Translations under genes and position numbers: made by a program
Notes under the pieces: model-generated
What the model was told of the DNA's origin: nothing
What the model saw: the letters and a program-made list of their open reading frames with translations, nothing else
Database searches by the model: none
In this document: positions 9,039 through 17,775 of the stretch, piece after piece
Layout: every line of letters begins with the position of its first letter
Numbering within the stretch: the stretch's first letter is position 1
Origin: an uncultured Spirochaetales bacterium
Lineage (GTDB): Bacteria > Spirochaetota > Spirochaetia > Sphaerochaetales > Sphaerochaetaceae
DNA: 54,466 bases
Assembly (NCBI GenBank): GCA_949295505.1
Contig: CASFLH010000007.1
Span: 1 to 54,466, forward strand
Direction: 5' to 3'

Positions 9039-10625
9039 ATGATGAAGTCAAAGCGTTTTATCGCCATTCTTCTCGCTTCTCTTATGGTGATTCCTGCATT
9101 TGCAGGCGGTAGCAAGGAAGCAACAGCTCAGGCTGCTGGCACGCCAGAGGATCCAGTGACTATCGAACTCTGGTTCGGTGCTGCAATCACGGAAGCTGGC
9201 ATGATCCCAGATGACTGGGTAGGGTATGAAATCATCCGCAACGAACTTGGAATAGATCTCAAGCTCTCGATGCTTCCATCAAGCGAATCAGACCAGGATA
9301 TGAGAATCCAGGCAACAGGTGCTGGCAATGCGCTTCCTGATCTCTTCATGGTCCGCCGTCCTGTGCTCGTGAACCTTGTCAACCAGGGACTTATCGCACA
9401 GGTTGATGACTGCTTTGACAAGATGCCTGTCCGCACTTCACAGCAGTATGATGCAGATTCCATCAGGAACACGACTATTGATGGTCATATCTATGGTTTC
9501 GCATCTCCAGGAGCAATCGCAAAGAACGAGGGTCTTCTCATAAGGAAGGACTGGCTCGATAACCTCGGGCTTGAAATCCCGACCACAACTGATGAGCTTC
9601 TTGAAGTAATGCGCGCATTCACATTCGATGATCCGGATGGGAATGGACTCAATGATACATATGGATACGGCGCATTCGTAGAGACCGATGCTAATCTCAA
9701 GGGATATCCTGGATCACGTCTCTGGCCTATCATGGGTGCCTTTGGTGTTGAAGGACTCTGGTGCTTCGATGCCCCTAATCAGGGTCTGAGCATCTACAAG
9801 CCTGAATTCTATGACTTCATGGTTTATCTCAAGCAGATGTGCGATGAGGGAATCATTGATCCTAACTGGCTTTCCTATAAGAAGGATGACTTCAGAGCTG
9901 CATGGAAGCAGGGCAGGTTCGGTGTCATGTATGAGCAGAATGCTGCTTATGCATCAGAGGCTAACTATGCTCCGTTCGATAGCAACTTCCCAGATGGCGA
10001 ATGGGTTATCATCGATGCGATCGAAGGTCCTGATGGACATGCCTCAATCGGTGCTTTCGATATGAATTATAGAATCTACGCTGTATCACAGAAAGCTGCC
10101 GATGCAGGCAAGCTCGATAAGATCTGCGAGCTTCTGGAATGGATGAGCTCTGAAGAAGGCTACTATCTCCTTGGATGGGGACAGGAAGGCGTGAACTATG
10201 TTTTCGATGAGGATGGTATCCCTGTAGCTGGAGACCTTGGTGACAATGCTTTCACAGGTCCGGATGGACAGGTTTATACACAGCTTAGAAACATGGTCTT
10301 CTACAACAGCGATGTCGAGCTCACATCACGCTATCCGACTTACACATGCGCAGTATCCGGCAAGGAGATGTCAGCACTTAAGGCTCTCCGCGAGATGCAG
10401 AGCATGAAGTGGACGAATGCCGTAGGTTCAAGCACATTGCCGACACCTAGCGCAGATGTCCAGAGATTCTACGATCAGAGTCTTGCAGAGTTCCTCTCCG
10501 GAGCTAAGAAGCTTACTCCTGAGAACTGGGCTGCATTCATTGAGCAGTTCAATAGAATCGGCGGAGAGGCATGGAATGCTTCCGGCGTCGAGGCTATGGA
10601 AGCCAACGGCCTGGTTCGCGAATAA
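9039..10625 (+). CDS. Extracellular solute-binding protein of the LipO/YtcQ type
   Basis: Sugar-capturing component of the importer, 528 residues, the usual size for binding proteins paired with LplB/YtcP permeases. The signal peptide is residues 1-23, with a type I cleavage site after IPAFA and the mature protein beginning GGSKEA. There is no lipobox cysteine, so it is probably soluble in the periplasm or held by its uncleaved signal. The mature part has the family pattern (ITEAGMIPDDWVGYEII, DLFMVRRPVLVNLVNQG, LIRKDWLDNLGLEIPTT). AAGGAGGA precedes two consecutive ATG codons (9039 and 9042); either may be used. A hairpin follows the gene and may raise its dose relative to downstream GH105. 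Confidence 0.92.
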   Translation: MMKSKRFIAILLASLMVIPAFAGGSKEATAQAAGTPEDPVTIELWFGAAITEAGMIPDDWVGYEIIRNELGIDLKLSMLPSSESDQDMRIQATGAGNALPDLFMVRRPVLVNLVNQGLIAQVDDCFDKMPVRTSQQYDADSIRNTTIDGHIYGFASPGAIAKNEGLLIRKDWLDNLGLEIPTTTDELLEVMRAFTFDDPDGNGLNDTYGYGAFVETDANLKGYPGSRLWPIMGAFGVEGLWCFDAPNQGLSIYKPEFYDFMVYLKQMCDEGIIDPNWLSYKKDDFRAAWKQGRFGVMYEQNAAYASEANYAPFDSNFPDGEWVIIDAIEGPDGHASIGAFDMNYRIYAVSQKAADAGKLDKICELLEWMSSEEGYYLLGWGQEGVNYVFDEDGIPVAGDLGDNAFTGPDGQVYTQLRNMVFYNSDVELTSRYPTYTCAVSGKEMSALKALREMQSMKWTNAVGSSTLPTPSADVQRFYDQSLAEFLSGAKKLTPENWAAFIEQFNRIGGEAWNASGVEAMEANGLVRE

Positions 10626-10633
10626 GAATTCTG

Positions 10634-10659
10634 AGCGGCCGCCTGCGGGTGGCCGTTTT
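10634..10659 (+). terminator. Intergenic hairpin, partial terminator or mRNA stabiliser
   Basis: AGCGGCCGCC and GGTGGCCGTT pair over 10 positions (with G-T wobbles) around a TGCG tetraloop and run into TTTT. It lies between the abundant binding-protein gene and the GH105 gene of the same operon, the classical place for an attenuating hairpin. Confidence 0.6.
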
Positions 10660-10672
10660 CCGGAGGATACAG

Positions 10673-11758
10673 ATGGAAATGCCTCTTTCACTGAGGATGG
10701 CGAAAAGCGTTGAGGAGCGGTACAGGCCAGGAATGATGCTATGGCATTACGAACATGGTCTGGTTCTTTATGCTTCACTCAGAGCAGCAGATATACATGG
10801 GGACAAGTCAATCTATCCATGGGTATATGCTATGTATGACCGTCTTATCGGCAATGATGGGAGCATCGCAACTTACCGGGAAGGTGAATACAACCTTGAT
10901 CAGATCAATGCCGGAAAAACACTTTTTGCGCTTGCGGACAGGAGCGGAGAGAAACGATTCGAGGCTGCAGCTGATAAGCTTCATCACCAGCTTCTGAATC
11001 ATCCGAGATGCAAGTGCGGTGTGTTCTGGCATAAGGAAATCTATCCATGGCAGATCTGGCTTGATGGCCTTTATATGGAGGGACCCTTTACAGCTGAATA
11101 TGCAGTCCGGCATAGCGACAATACAGCGCTTCTGGATATCATAGAGCAGCTGAAGGTGACGTATTCTCTTCTCAGGGATACTGAGACAGGGCTGCTTTAT
11201 CATGCATATGATGAATCAAGAGGCATGAGGTGGTCGGATGAGAGGACAGGATGTTCTCCTCATTTCTGGTCCCGCTCAATCGGATGGTATCTGATGGCGG
11301 TGGTTGATGTTCTCGATTTCCTTCCTGAGACCTACCAGTCACGCGCGGAGCTTGTCGCGATAGCAAAGGAGCTTTCGGCTGCGGTCCTGCGCTTCCAGGA
11401 TGAGAGCGGCATGTGGTGGCAGGTGACGGACGAGGGTACAAGGAATGGCAACTATCTTGAGACATCCGGATCCGCGATGTTCGCCTATGCCTTTTACAAA
11501 GGAGTCAGGAAAGGTCATCTTGAAGCCTCTTTCCTTCCTTATGCGAAGAAGGCACTGAATGGAATCAAGGACAGGTATCTGAAAGAAGACGAAAACGGCT
11601 TCCTGCATCTTGGCGGGATCTGTTCTGTAGCCGGGCTCGGTGGCAATCCATATCGGGACGGATCCTTCAGATACTACATCTCCGAAAAAATCCGCGTGGA
11701 TGATTTCAAAGGTGTGGGACCATTCATTCTGGCTTGTACGGAGGACGAGCTTTCGTAA
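10673..11758 (+). CDS. GH105 unsaturated glycuronyl/rhamnogalacturonyl hydrolase
   Basis: Predicted cytoplasmic hydrolase, 361 residues with no signal peptide, releasing the 4,5-unsaturated uronic acid from oligosaccharides made by pectate or rhamnogalacturonan lyases (YteR/RhiN type). Motifs: WHYEHGLVLYAS near the start, DQINAGKTLFAL, PWQIWLDGLYMEGPF with the Asp that matches the catalytic residue of YteR, HFWSRSIGWYLMAVVDVLD, and NYLETSGSAMFAYAFYKGV. The frame extends 34 codons upstream into the preceding gene. I chose the ATG at 10673, which has CGGAGGA 6 bases ahead. Last gene of the importer operon; the monosaccharide products can feed into the UxaB/UxaA route. Confidence 0.93.
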   Translation: MEMPLSLRMAKSVEERYRPGMMLWHYEHGLVLYASLRAADIHGDKSIYPWVYAMYDRLIGNDGSIATYREGEYNLDQINAGKTLFALADRSGEKRFEAAADKLHHQLLNHPRCKCGVFWHKEIYPWQIWLDGLYMEGPFTAEYAVRHSDNTALLDIIEQLKVTYSLLRDTETGLLYHAYDESRGMRWSDERTGCSPHFWSRSIGWYLMAVVDVLDFLPETYQSRAELVAIAKELSAAVLRFQDESGMWWQVTDEGTRNGNYLETSGSAMFAYAFYKGVRKGHLEASFLPYAKKALNGIKDRYLKEDENGFLHLGGICSVAGLGGNPYRDGSFRYYISEKIRVDDFKGVGPFILACTEDELS

Positions 11759-11783
11759 GCGTCCTTAGTATATGTCTACTTCG

Positions 11784-11820
11784 GAGCCGGAAGGCTCAGC
11801 GGGCTGCGGCCCGCTTTTCT
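11784..11820 (+). terminator. Rho-independent terminator after the pectin importer operon
   Basis: AGCGGGC-TGCG-GCCCGCT followed by TTTCT at 11798-11820 is a strong terminator. It is preceded immediately by a second small hairpin, GAGCC-GGAA-GGCTC, with a GNRA loop (11784-11797). Confidence 0.85.
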
Positions 11821-11962
11821 GCATCAGAAGGTTCTTGTAATTCCATACGATGTTGCGCTTTGTTGTTTTTACATTTGCGGTTTTTCTAATAATCTTATTT
11901 TAATTTGATACACATAATGGAATTAAATTGTTCGAATATAATTGCCGGTAAGCATCCATTGT

Positions 11963-11991
11963 TTGACAGCTGGATAGAGTGCAGGTAGAAT
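11963..11991 (+). promoter_or_regulatory. Near-consensus sigma70 promoter of the nucleoside importer operon
   Basis: TTGACA (11963-11968), 17 bases, then TAGAAT (11986-11991). The upstream 100 bp are AT-rich and could act as an UP element. Transcription would begin near 11998, about 25 bases before the BMP gene. No riboswitch fits between start site and gene. Confidence 0.8.
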
Positions 11992-12022
11992 GACGCTATA
12001 ACATCCTAAAAAGGAGAATCCA

Positions 12023-13078
12023 ATGAAGAAGACACTTGCTGTTCTGCTCATGGCAGTTCTTTCTCTGGCAGTTTTCGCTGCTGGCTCCGCAGAGAGCGCC
12101 AGCGACGCGCTTATGCTCGGAATGGTAACCGATTCCGGAACCATCGATGATCGTTCCTTCAATCAGGGAACATATGAGGGAGTTGCGCAGGCGGCAGAGG
12201 AACTTGGTCTGCAGTGCACATATCTCAGACCGTCTGGAACAACCACTACGGATTATCTCACAGCTATCTCTGATCTCTATGACAACGGATACAGATTCAT
12301 AGCATGCCCGGGATATCTTTTCGCAGAGGCTGTTGCCCAGGCCCAGGAGATGTATCCAGACCTGATGCTCATCATCATCGATGACGCACTTGCTGCAGGA
12401 ATCGGAGAGAATACGGTTGCTATCACATTCAAGGAGCAGGAATCCGGCTTCATGGCAGGTCTCGCCACAGCACTCAAGCTCCAGACCGGTGATGTGGGCT
12501 TCGTGGGAGGACTTGAGATTCCATCAGTCCAGAAGTTCAACTGGGGTTTCCAGCAGGGTGTTGCATATGCAAATGAGAATTTCGGAACATCCGTGAACAT
12601 GGATCCTTCGAACTTCGTATACCAGGGATCCTTTGCTGATCTTGCTGGTGGCCAGCAGCTTGCTATCGCAATGTACGACAAGGGTGTTGATGCAATCTTC
12701 GCTGCAGCTGGTGGTACAGGCGTTGGTGTTATCAATGAGGCAAAGAACCGCCGTCTCGCAGGAGAGGATGTATGGGCAGTCGGTGTTGATGTTGACCAGT
12801 ATTCCGTAGGTGACATGGGCAATGGCGAATCCTGTATCCTCACATCTGCAATGAAGGATGTCACAGGTGTTGCTTATGATCAGGCAATGGCTGCGGCAAA
12901 TGGCACATTCAAGGGAGGTACTCACCTGATTCTCGGTGTTGCTGAGGACAGGGCAGGTATCCCTGCGACAAACCCGAACCTCACTCCTGAGATTGAGGCG
13001 GAAGTTGCAGAAGTCGCCCAGCTGATCAAGAACGGAACGATTACTGTTCAGGATACAGCTGATGGCCTTATTCCGTAA
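12023..13078 (+). CDS. BMP-family nucleoside-binding protein (PnrA/TmpC-like)
   Basis: Periplasmic binding protein of a nucleoside ABC importer, 351 residues. The signal peptide ends at VFA (residue ~21) and the mature protein starts AGSAESAS. There is no lipobox cysteine, unlike the lipid-anchored TmpC/PnrA of Treponema pallidum. BMP-family hallmarks are GTIDDRSFNQGTYEGVAQA near the N-terminus, GFMAGLATAL, GGLEIPSVQKFNWGFQQGV, IFAAAGGTGVGVINEAK and AVGVDVDQYSVG. Strong AAGGAG site. The ATPase, two permeases and a purine nucleoside phosphorylase follow, so purine ribonucleosides are the likely cargo. Confidence 0.93.
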   Translation: MKKTLAVLLMAVLSLAVFAAGSAESASDALMLGMVTDSGTIDDRSFNQGTYEGVAQAAEELGLQCTYLRPSGTTTTDYLTAISDLYDNGYRFIACPGYLFAEAVAQAQEMYPDLMLIIIDDALAAGIGENTVAITFKEQESGFMAGLATALKLQTGDVGFVGGLEIPSVQKFNWGFQQGVAYANENFGTSVNMDPSNFVYQGSFADLAGGQQLAIAMYDKGVDAIFAAAGGTGVGVINEAKNRRLAGEDVWAVGVDVDQYSVGDMGNGESCILTSAMKDVTGVAYDQAMAAANGTFKGGTHLILGVAEDRAGIPATNPNLTPEIEAEVAEVAQLIKNGTITVQDTADGLIP

Positions 13079-13096
13079 CGAAAAACAATGACAGTC

Positions 13097-13127
13097 AGGC
13101 CGCCGGGAATCTAGGCGGCCTTTGTTT
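13097..13127 (+). terminator. Hairpin between the binding protein and ATPase genes
   Basis: AGGCCGCC and GGCGGCCT form a perfect 8-bp stem with a 9-base loop, followed by TTGTTTG. It probably terminates most transcripts after the binding-protein gene and lets some continue into the transporter genes. Confidence 0.75.
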
Positions 13128-13166
13128 GAATTAATGCACTCACGTGCCCTTTGATGGGAGAAGCCA

Positions 13167-14681
13167 TTGAATTACGTTATCGAGATGCTTGATATCTGGA
13201 AGGAATTCCCGGGTATCGTGGCAAACGGTGGGATCACACTGCGAGTACAGGAAGGTGAGATCCATGCAATCCTCGGAGAGAATGGAGCTGGCAAATCAAC
13301 GCTGATGAGCATTCTCTTCGGCCTTTACCATGCGGATAAAGGCGTAATCAGAGTCCGTGGCAAAGAAGTGAATATCAAAAGCCCGAATGATGCATTCGAT
13401 CTCGGGATAGGAATGGTTCACCAGCACTTCCAGCTCGTTCACAATTTCACTGTTGCGGAAAACATCATTCTCGGAAAGGAAGGAGGCTTTGTCTATGATA
13501 TCAGGAAAGCCTCAAAGAAGATAAAGGAGATATCTGAGCGTTACGGGCTCTCCATCGAGCCGGACATGGTGATTGAGGATATCACTGTAGGCATGCAGCA
13601 GAGAGTGGAGATTCTCAAAATGCTCTATCGCGATGCCGATATCCTCATATTCGACGAGCCCACGGCTGTTCTCACACCGCAGGAGATCGAAGAGCTCATG
13701 CAGATCATGCGCAACCTTGCGGCAGAAGGCAAATCGATTATCCTCATCACCCATAAGCTTGATGAGATAAAGGCTGTGGCCGATCGCTGCACAATCATAA
13801 GGCGAGGGCGTCTGATTGATGTTGTCGATGTGAAAGATGCCTCTGTGGAGTTCATGGCCGCTGCCATGGTTGGACGCCCTGTGTCATTCAAGGTTGAGAA
13901 GTCTCCATGCCATCCAGGAAAGCCGATACTGGAGATCAGCCATCTCTCTGTGATGAACAGCAAGAACGTGCTTGGCGTGAATGATTTCTCGCTGACGGTT
14001 CATGGCGGGGAGATTGTGGGCCTTGCCGGTGTCGATGGCAATGGCCAGACAGAGCTTGTGGAGGCTATCACAGGTCTCAGGAAAGCTGAATCCGGCACAA
14101 TAATCTTCAACGGGAAGGACATAACATCAATGCCGATATCCCAGCGCAATGATATGGGACTCGGCCATATCCCAGAGGATAGACAGAAGCGTGGCCTGAT
14201 ACTCGCGGAGCCTCTGACTTCCAATATGGTAATCAAGGAGTTTGGCAAGAAACCGTTCTCGGAGCATGGAATCCTTGACTACCAGCAGATACGCGCCTAT
14301 TCAGAGAAAATCGTCGAACGGTTCGATGTCCGTTCAGGAGAAGGTGTTGATTCGCTTGCCGGCAAGCTTTCAGGCGGCAACCAGCAGAAAGCGATCATTG
14401 GCCGTGAAATCACGTCGGATCCTGATCTCCTGATTGCAGTGCAGCCGACAAGAGGCCTTGATGTCGGAGCAATCGAATATATCCATAAGCAGCTTGTTGA
14501 GGAGAGAGACAGAGGGAAGGCAATCCTTCTTGTCTCTTTTGAGCTTGATGAGATCTTCAATCTTTCTGACAGGATCGCAGTCATCTCCAGTGGCAAGCTT
14601 ATCGATATTGTCAATACTGCTGACACTGATGAGCATGCTGTCGGTCTTATGATGGCAGGAATCAGAAAGGAGGAAGCGTGA
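13167..14681 (+). CDS. Nucleoside ABC transporter ATPase (two NBDs, NupO/YufO type)
   Basis: Double ATP-binding subunit, 504 residues. The first domain has Walker A GENGAGKSTL (about residue 37), an unusual signature region ITVGMQQRVEILK and Walker B ILIFDEPTAVL. The second has the degenerate P-loop GVDGNGQTEL usual in this family, the signature LSGGNQQKAIIGRE and PTRGLDVGA. The most likely start is TTG at 13167 with GGGAGA a few bases ahead, since family proteins begin with an NYVIEML-like sequence; the next in-frame ATG, at 13185, would cut this. The 3' end overlaps the next gene by one base (TGATG). Confidence 0.93.
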   Translation: MNYVIEMLDIWKEFPGIVANGGITLRVQEGEIHAILGENGAGKSTLMSILFGLYHADKGVIRVRGKEVNIKSPNDAFDLGIGMVHQHFQLVHNFTVAENIILGKEGGFVYDIRKASKKIKEISERYGLSIEPDMVIEDITVGMQQRVEILKMLYRDADILIFDEPTAVLTPQEIEELMQIMRNLAAEGKSIILITHKLDEIKAVADRCTIIRRGRLIDVVDVKDASVEFMAAAMVGRPVSFKVEKSPCHPGKPILEISHLSVMNSKNVLGVNDFSLTVHGGEIVGLAGVDGNGQTELVEAITGLRKAESGTIIFNGKDITSMPISQRNDMGLGHIPEDRQKRGLILAEPLTSNMVIKEFGKKPFSEHGILDYQQIRAYSEKIVERFDVRSGEGVDSLAGKLSGGNQQKAIIGREITSDPDLLIAVQPTRGLDVGAIEYIHKQLVEERDRGKAILLVSFELDEIFNLSDRIAVISSGKLIDIVNTADTDEHAVGLMMAGIRKEEA

Positions 14682-15901
14682 TGGGAAGCAGGAAAGTGAT
14701 CAACAAACCACTGGAAGCCAGAAAGGCCTCATCGCTGCTTGTCTCCCTTTCTGCCGTCTTCCTTGGCATTATTGCTGGCTGTGTCTTCATCCTCTGTATC
14801 GGCAAGAATCCATTTGCGGGTTTTGAAAGGATTCTCTTCGGAGCTCTTTCCAATACAAGACGAATCGGCAACACGCTGGGAATGTCCACGCAGCTTATCC
14901 TTATCGGGTTATCGGTGGCTTTTGCCTTCAAGACAGGTCTTTTCAATATCGGAGCATCCGGACAGATGCTGATCGGGGGTATAACAGGCTCCATTCTCGC
15001 ATATTATCTGCCTATGGATATGCCACGCATTATCTATCTTCCGATAATCATCATCGCCTCAATGGTCGCTGGCGCCTTCTGGGGATTCCTTTCAGGTCTG
15101 CTTAAGGCGAAATTCAATGTCCATGAGGTTGTCTCGACCATCATGCTCAACTGGATAGCATACTGGATTGTTTATGACTTCATACCGCGATTCATCATCG
15201 ATCCTACGATTTCGGTCAAGTCAAAGCCGATTGAGACAGTGCACACCCTGAGGGCGGACTGGCTGACGAACATAACCTCATTCTCCACGCTCAACTATGG
15301 TTTCTTCCTTGCCGCAATCATGTGCGTGGCTGTCTGGTTCATCCTGCAGAAAACTACTCTGGGCTTCAATCTCAAGGCGGTGGGGTCCAACCGGTTCTGT
15401 GCGGAATACGCAGGTATCAAGGTGAATCGTTCCATTATGATATCCATGGCAATCGCTGGAGCGCTTGCGGGTCTTGCCGGACTGACATATTACTGTGGGT
15501 ATTCGAATATCATGGAAATGGGGAAGATGCCCAATGAGGGATATGACGGTATTGCTGTCGCCCTTCTCGGCAACTGCTCTCCAGTCGGGATCTTCTTCTC
15601 TGCGATTTTCTTCGGCATCCTGAAGATGGGAAGAGGCTCGCTTGCCGCAACGGGTATTCCAACAGAGATCGCTGATACGATAATCGCCACAATCATCTAC
15701 TTTACGGCAACTAATGTCATTCTCGCATCTTTCTGGAATGGTATTTTCCACAGGCGGTTCGAAAAGAAAGAGGAAGCTGCAGCTGCTGCTGCGGCAAAGC
15801 ATGGTGATCCGACTCCTGTGAATCAGCTTGCTCCCGATGTGTTCAGGGCATATGCCAAAGAGGGCAAGGCGCTCATCAGCAAGAAGAAGGAGGAAAGGTA
15901 A
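14681..15901 (+). CDS. Nucleoside ABC transporter permease (NupP/YufP type)
   Basis: Membrane subunit of 406 residues from the ATG at 14681; a GTG one codon earlier is equally placed behind AAGGAGGAA. Multiple hydrophobic segments (~9-10) include LLVSLSAVFLGIIAGCVFIL near residue 20. The branched-chain-amino-acid/ribose-type permease motif GLFNIGASGQMLIGG lies near residue 85 and VHEVVSTIMLNWIAYWI near residue 150. An Ala-rich, charged cytoplasmic tail of ~45 residues follows the last helix. It is translationally coupled on both sides (TGATG and TAATG overlaps). Confidence 0.92.
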   Translation: MGSRKVINKPLEARKASSLLVSLSAVFLGIIAGCVFILCIGKNPFAGFERILFGALSNTRRIGNTLGMSTQLILIGLSVAFAFKTGLFNIGASGQMLIGGITGSILAYYLPMDMPRIIYLPIIIIASMVAGAFWGFLSGLLKAKFNVHEVVSTIMLNWIAYWIVYDFIPRFIIDPTISVKSKPIETVHTLRADWLTNITSFSTLNYGFFLAAIMCVAVWFILQKTTLGFNLKAVGSNRFCAEYAGIKVNRSIMISMAIAGALAGLAGLTYYCGYSNIMEMGKMPNEGYDGIAVALLGNCSPVGIFFSAIFFGILKMGRGSLAATGIPTEIADTIIATIIYFTATNVILASFWNGIFHRRFEKKEEAAAAAAAKHGDPTPVNQLAPDVFRAYAKEGKALISKKKEER

Positions 15902-16854
15902 TGGAATTCTGGAATGTTGTTACAAGCATAATACCGTCGGCTATCGCATATACCATACCGATTCTCATGGGAGCACTCGGAGGACTTTATTCAGAGCGTT
16001 CAGGAGTCACCAACCTCTGTATAGAAGGCTTGATGCTCTTCGGCGTATTCTCCGCGGCTGCAACTATCGTGAAGCTTCAGGCCATACCGGGTTTCAGTTT
16101 TACCCTTGCAATCGTCATCGGTATCCTTGTCGCCATGGCAGCCTCTATGCTCCTTTCCGTCCTGCATGCCTTTGCTGCTATCAACCTAAAGGCAAACCAG
16201 GTGATCTCAGGAACTGCGATCAACATGCTTTCGACAGCTGTCTCGCTTTTCCTTGCGCAGACGATAACAGGCAGCGGCAATATAACGATTGTCAGGGCAA
16301 TCGTGAGGCAGAATGTACCTGTTTTATCGAGCATTCCGGTTATCGGGCCTCTTTTCTTCACAAGCACATACTGGACTACCTGGCTGTGCCTGCTCATCTG
16401 GGGAGGGTCATGGTTCCTTTTATATAAGACATCCTTCGGCCTTCGTCTGCGTGCGTGCGGAGAGCATCCTTCCGCCGTCGCATCCGCTGGAGTGAATGTT
16501 CACAAGATGAGATACATCGGTGTCCTTGCTTCCGGTCTGCTTTCCGGAATCGGCGGTGCCTGTATCCTCGTTACATATGCCGGTGAATACAATGCGGGAA
16601 GCGGCATAAATGGCCTTGGCTTCCTTGCTATCGCAGCTTTGATTTTCGGTCAGTGGAAACCTCTCGGAATTCTTGGCTCGACATTCTTCTTCGGACTGTG
16701 TATGACTATTGCGAATATGGGCAAGGTGTTCCCTGTCTTCCAGAATATACCGACAGGGTATCTTGGCATGTTCCCATATGTGGCGACACTTATCGCCCTG
16801 ATCTTCTCCAGCAGGAAGAGCGCAGCTCCTCTTGCTTCCGGAGAACCATTCTAG
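15901..16854 (+). CDS. Nucleoside ABC transporter permease (NupQ/YufQ type)
   Basis: Second permease, 317 residues with ~8 hydrophobic segments. Family motifs are IPILMGALGGLYSERSGV at the N-terminus, NLCIEGLMLFG, LKANQVISGTAINMLS and GFLAIAALIFGQWKPLG. It starts by one-base overlap with the preceding stop codon (TAATG). With the 14681 protein it forms the channel for the BMP-bound nucleoside. Confidence 0.92.
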   Translation: MEFWNVVTSIIPSAIAYTIPILMGALGGLYSERSGVTNLCIEGLMLFGVFSAAATIVKLQAIPGFSFTLAIVIGILVAMAASMLLSVLHAFAAINLKANQVISGTAINMLSTAVSLFLAQTITGSGNITIVRAIVRQNVPVLSSIPVIGPLFFTSTYWTTWLCLLIWGGSWFLLYKTSFGLRLRACGEHPSAVASAGVNVHKMRYIGVLASGLLSGIGGACILVTYAGEYNAGSGINGLGFLAIAALIFGQWKPLGILGSTFFFGLCMTIANMGKVFPVFQNIPTGYLGMFPYVATLIALIFSSRKSAAPLASGEPF

Positions 16855-16865
16855 GAGGAACTGAT

Positions 16866-17702
16866 ATGGATCTTATGGACAAGCTTGCTCAGTCGGAAGC
16901 GTATATCAGGTCAAAGCTTGGCGGTCTGAAGCCTCAGATCGGTCTTATTCTCGGGTCCGGACTGGGAGAGATGGCTGATTCAATAGAGAATCCAGTGGTC
17001 ATTGATTATCATGATATCCCGCATTTTCCGGTCTCTACTGTACCCGGGCATAAAGGCCGCCTCGTAATCGGGGAGCTTGAGGGAAAGACTGTGCTCTGCA
17101 TGCAGGGTCGTTTCCATTACTATGAAGGCTATTCAATGGATGAGGTCGTCTATCCGATACGCACGATGAAGATGCTGGGAATCAATTCGCTCTTCCTTAC
17201 AAATGCGGCAGGATGTGTGAACACTGCCTGGAAGCCGGGGGATCTGATGCTTATCACGGATCACATCAAGCTCATTGCGGATAATCCTCTCCGTGGCAGG
17301 AATCCGGATGCGCTCGGCGATCGTTTCTTTGATATGACGCAGGCTTATGACAAGGATCTCGTGTCCATTGCCTCCAAGGCTGCGGATGATCTTGGAATAG
17401 AGGTGAGGAAGGGGGTTTACATGCTGTTTACCGGCCCCTCATTCGAGACTGCTGCTGAAGTCAGATTCGCTCGCCTTGCCGGAGCAGATGCCGTTGGTAT
17501 GTCAACGGTCCCGGAAGCGATAGCCGCCTCTCATATGAGGATGCATACGATAGGTATCAGCTGTCTTACGAACATGGCTGCCGGGATTCTTGATCAGCCG
17601 CTCAATCATGAGGAAGTCCTGGAGACGGGTGAGAGGGTAAAGAAGACTTTCTCGGCGCTTGTCAGGGAAATCATAAGGCGCTGGCCGGAAGAGAAACTGT
17701 AA
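16866..17702 (+). CDS. Purine nucleoside phosphorylase (trimeric class)
   Basis: Cytoplasmic phosphorolysis of purine (deoxy)ribonucleosides to base and (deoxy)ribose-1-phosphate. The protein has 278 residues, the length of trimeric PNPs. Motifs: LILGSGLGEMAD (phosphate site), HKGRLVIGELEGK, MQGRFHYYEGYSM, FLTNAAGCVN, and the base-binding stretch FTGPSFETAAEVRFARLAG followed by VGMSTVPEAIAASH. The start at 16866 has AGGAGGA 5-8 bases ahead. It is the last gene of the nucleoside import operon, 11 bp after the permease, which supports purine nucleosides as the transported substrate. Confidence 0.95.
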   Translation: MDLMDKLAQSEAYIRSKLGGLKPQIGLILGSGLGEMADSIENPVVIDYHDIPHFPVSTVPGHKGRLVIGELEGKTVLCMQGRFHYYEGYSMDEVVYPIRTMKMLGINSLFLTNAAGCVNTAWKPGDLMLITDHIKLIADNPLRGRNPDALGDRFFDMTQAYDKDLVSIASKAADDLGIEVRKGVYMLFTGPSFETAAEVRFARLAGADAVGMSTVPEAIAASHMRMHTIGISCLTNMAAGILDQPLNHEEVLETGERVKKTFSALVREIIRRWPEEKL

Positions 17703-17718
17703 TCTGTCCTGCAATATG

Positions 17719-17752
17719 AAAAGAGGGTGTGCTGATGGTTCACCCTCTTTTT
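17719..17752 (+). terminator. Rho-independent terminator after the PNP gene
   Basis: AAAGAGGGTG and CACCCTCTTT pair perfectly over 10 bp (17720-17729 with 17741-17750) and are followed by TT. It closes the nucleoside importer operon. Confidence 0.85.
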
Positions 17753-17763
17753 CGTGTGCGTGC

Positions 17764-17769
17764 TACAAT
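17764..17769 (+). promoter_or_regulatory. -10 element of a leaderless promoter (flavodoxin gene)
   Basis: TACAAT lies exactly 6 bases before the ATG at 17776, with no ribosome-binding site. The -35 is poor, overlapping the preceding terminator. This matches the layout seen before five other genes in the window. Confidence 0.5.
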
Positions 17770-17775
17770 CTTGGC

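Noticed and set aside
11930..11950. TTCGAAT-like stretch resembling a tRNA T-loop
   Set aside because: No flanking stems or cloverleaf can be formed. No tRNA or rRNA gene was recognised anywhere in the window.
11821..12010. Possible purine riboswitch before the nucleoside importer operon
   Set aside because: The predicted start site near 11998 leaves only ~25 bases of leader, and no conserved aptamer core or suitable stems were found upstream.
15740..15900. Ala-rich tail of the 14681 permease as a possible frameshift artefact
   Set aside because: The frame remains open to a stop codon that overlaps the next start (TAATG), and the tail is hydrophilic and plausible as a cytoplasmic extension.
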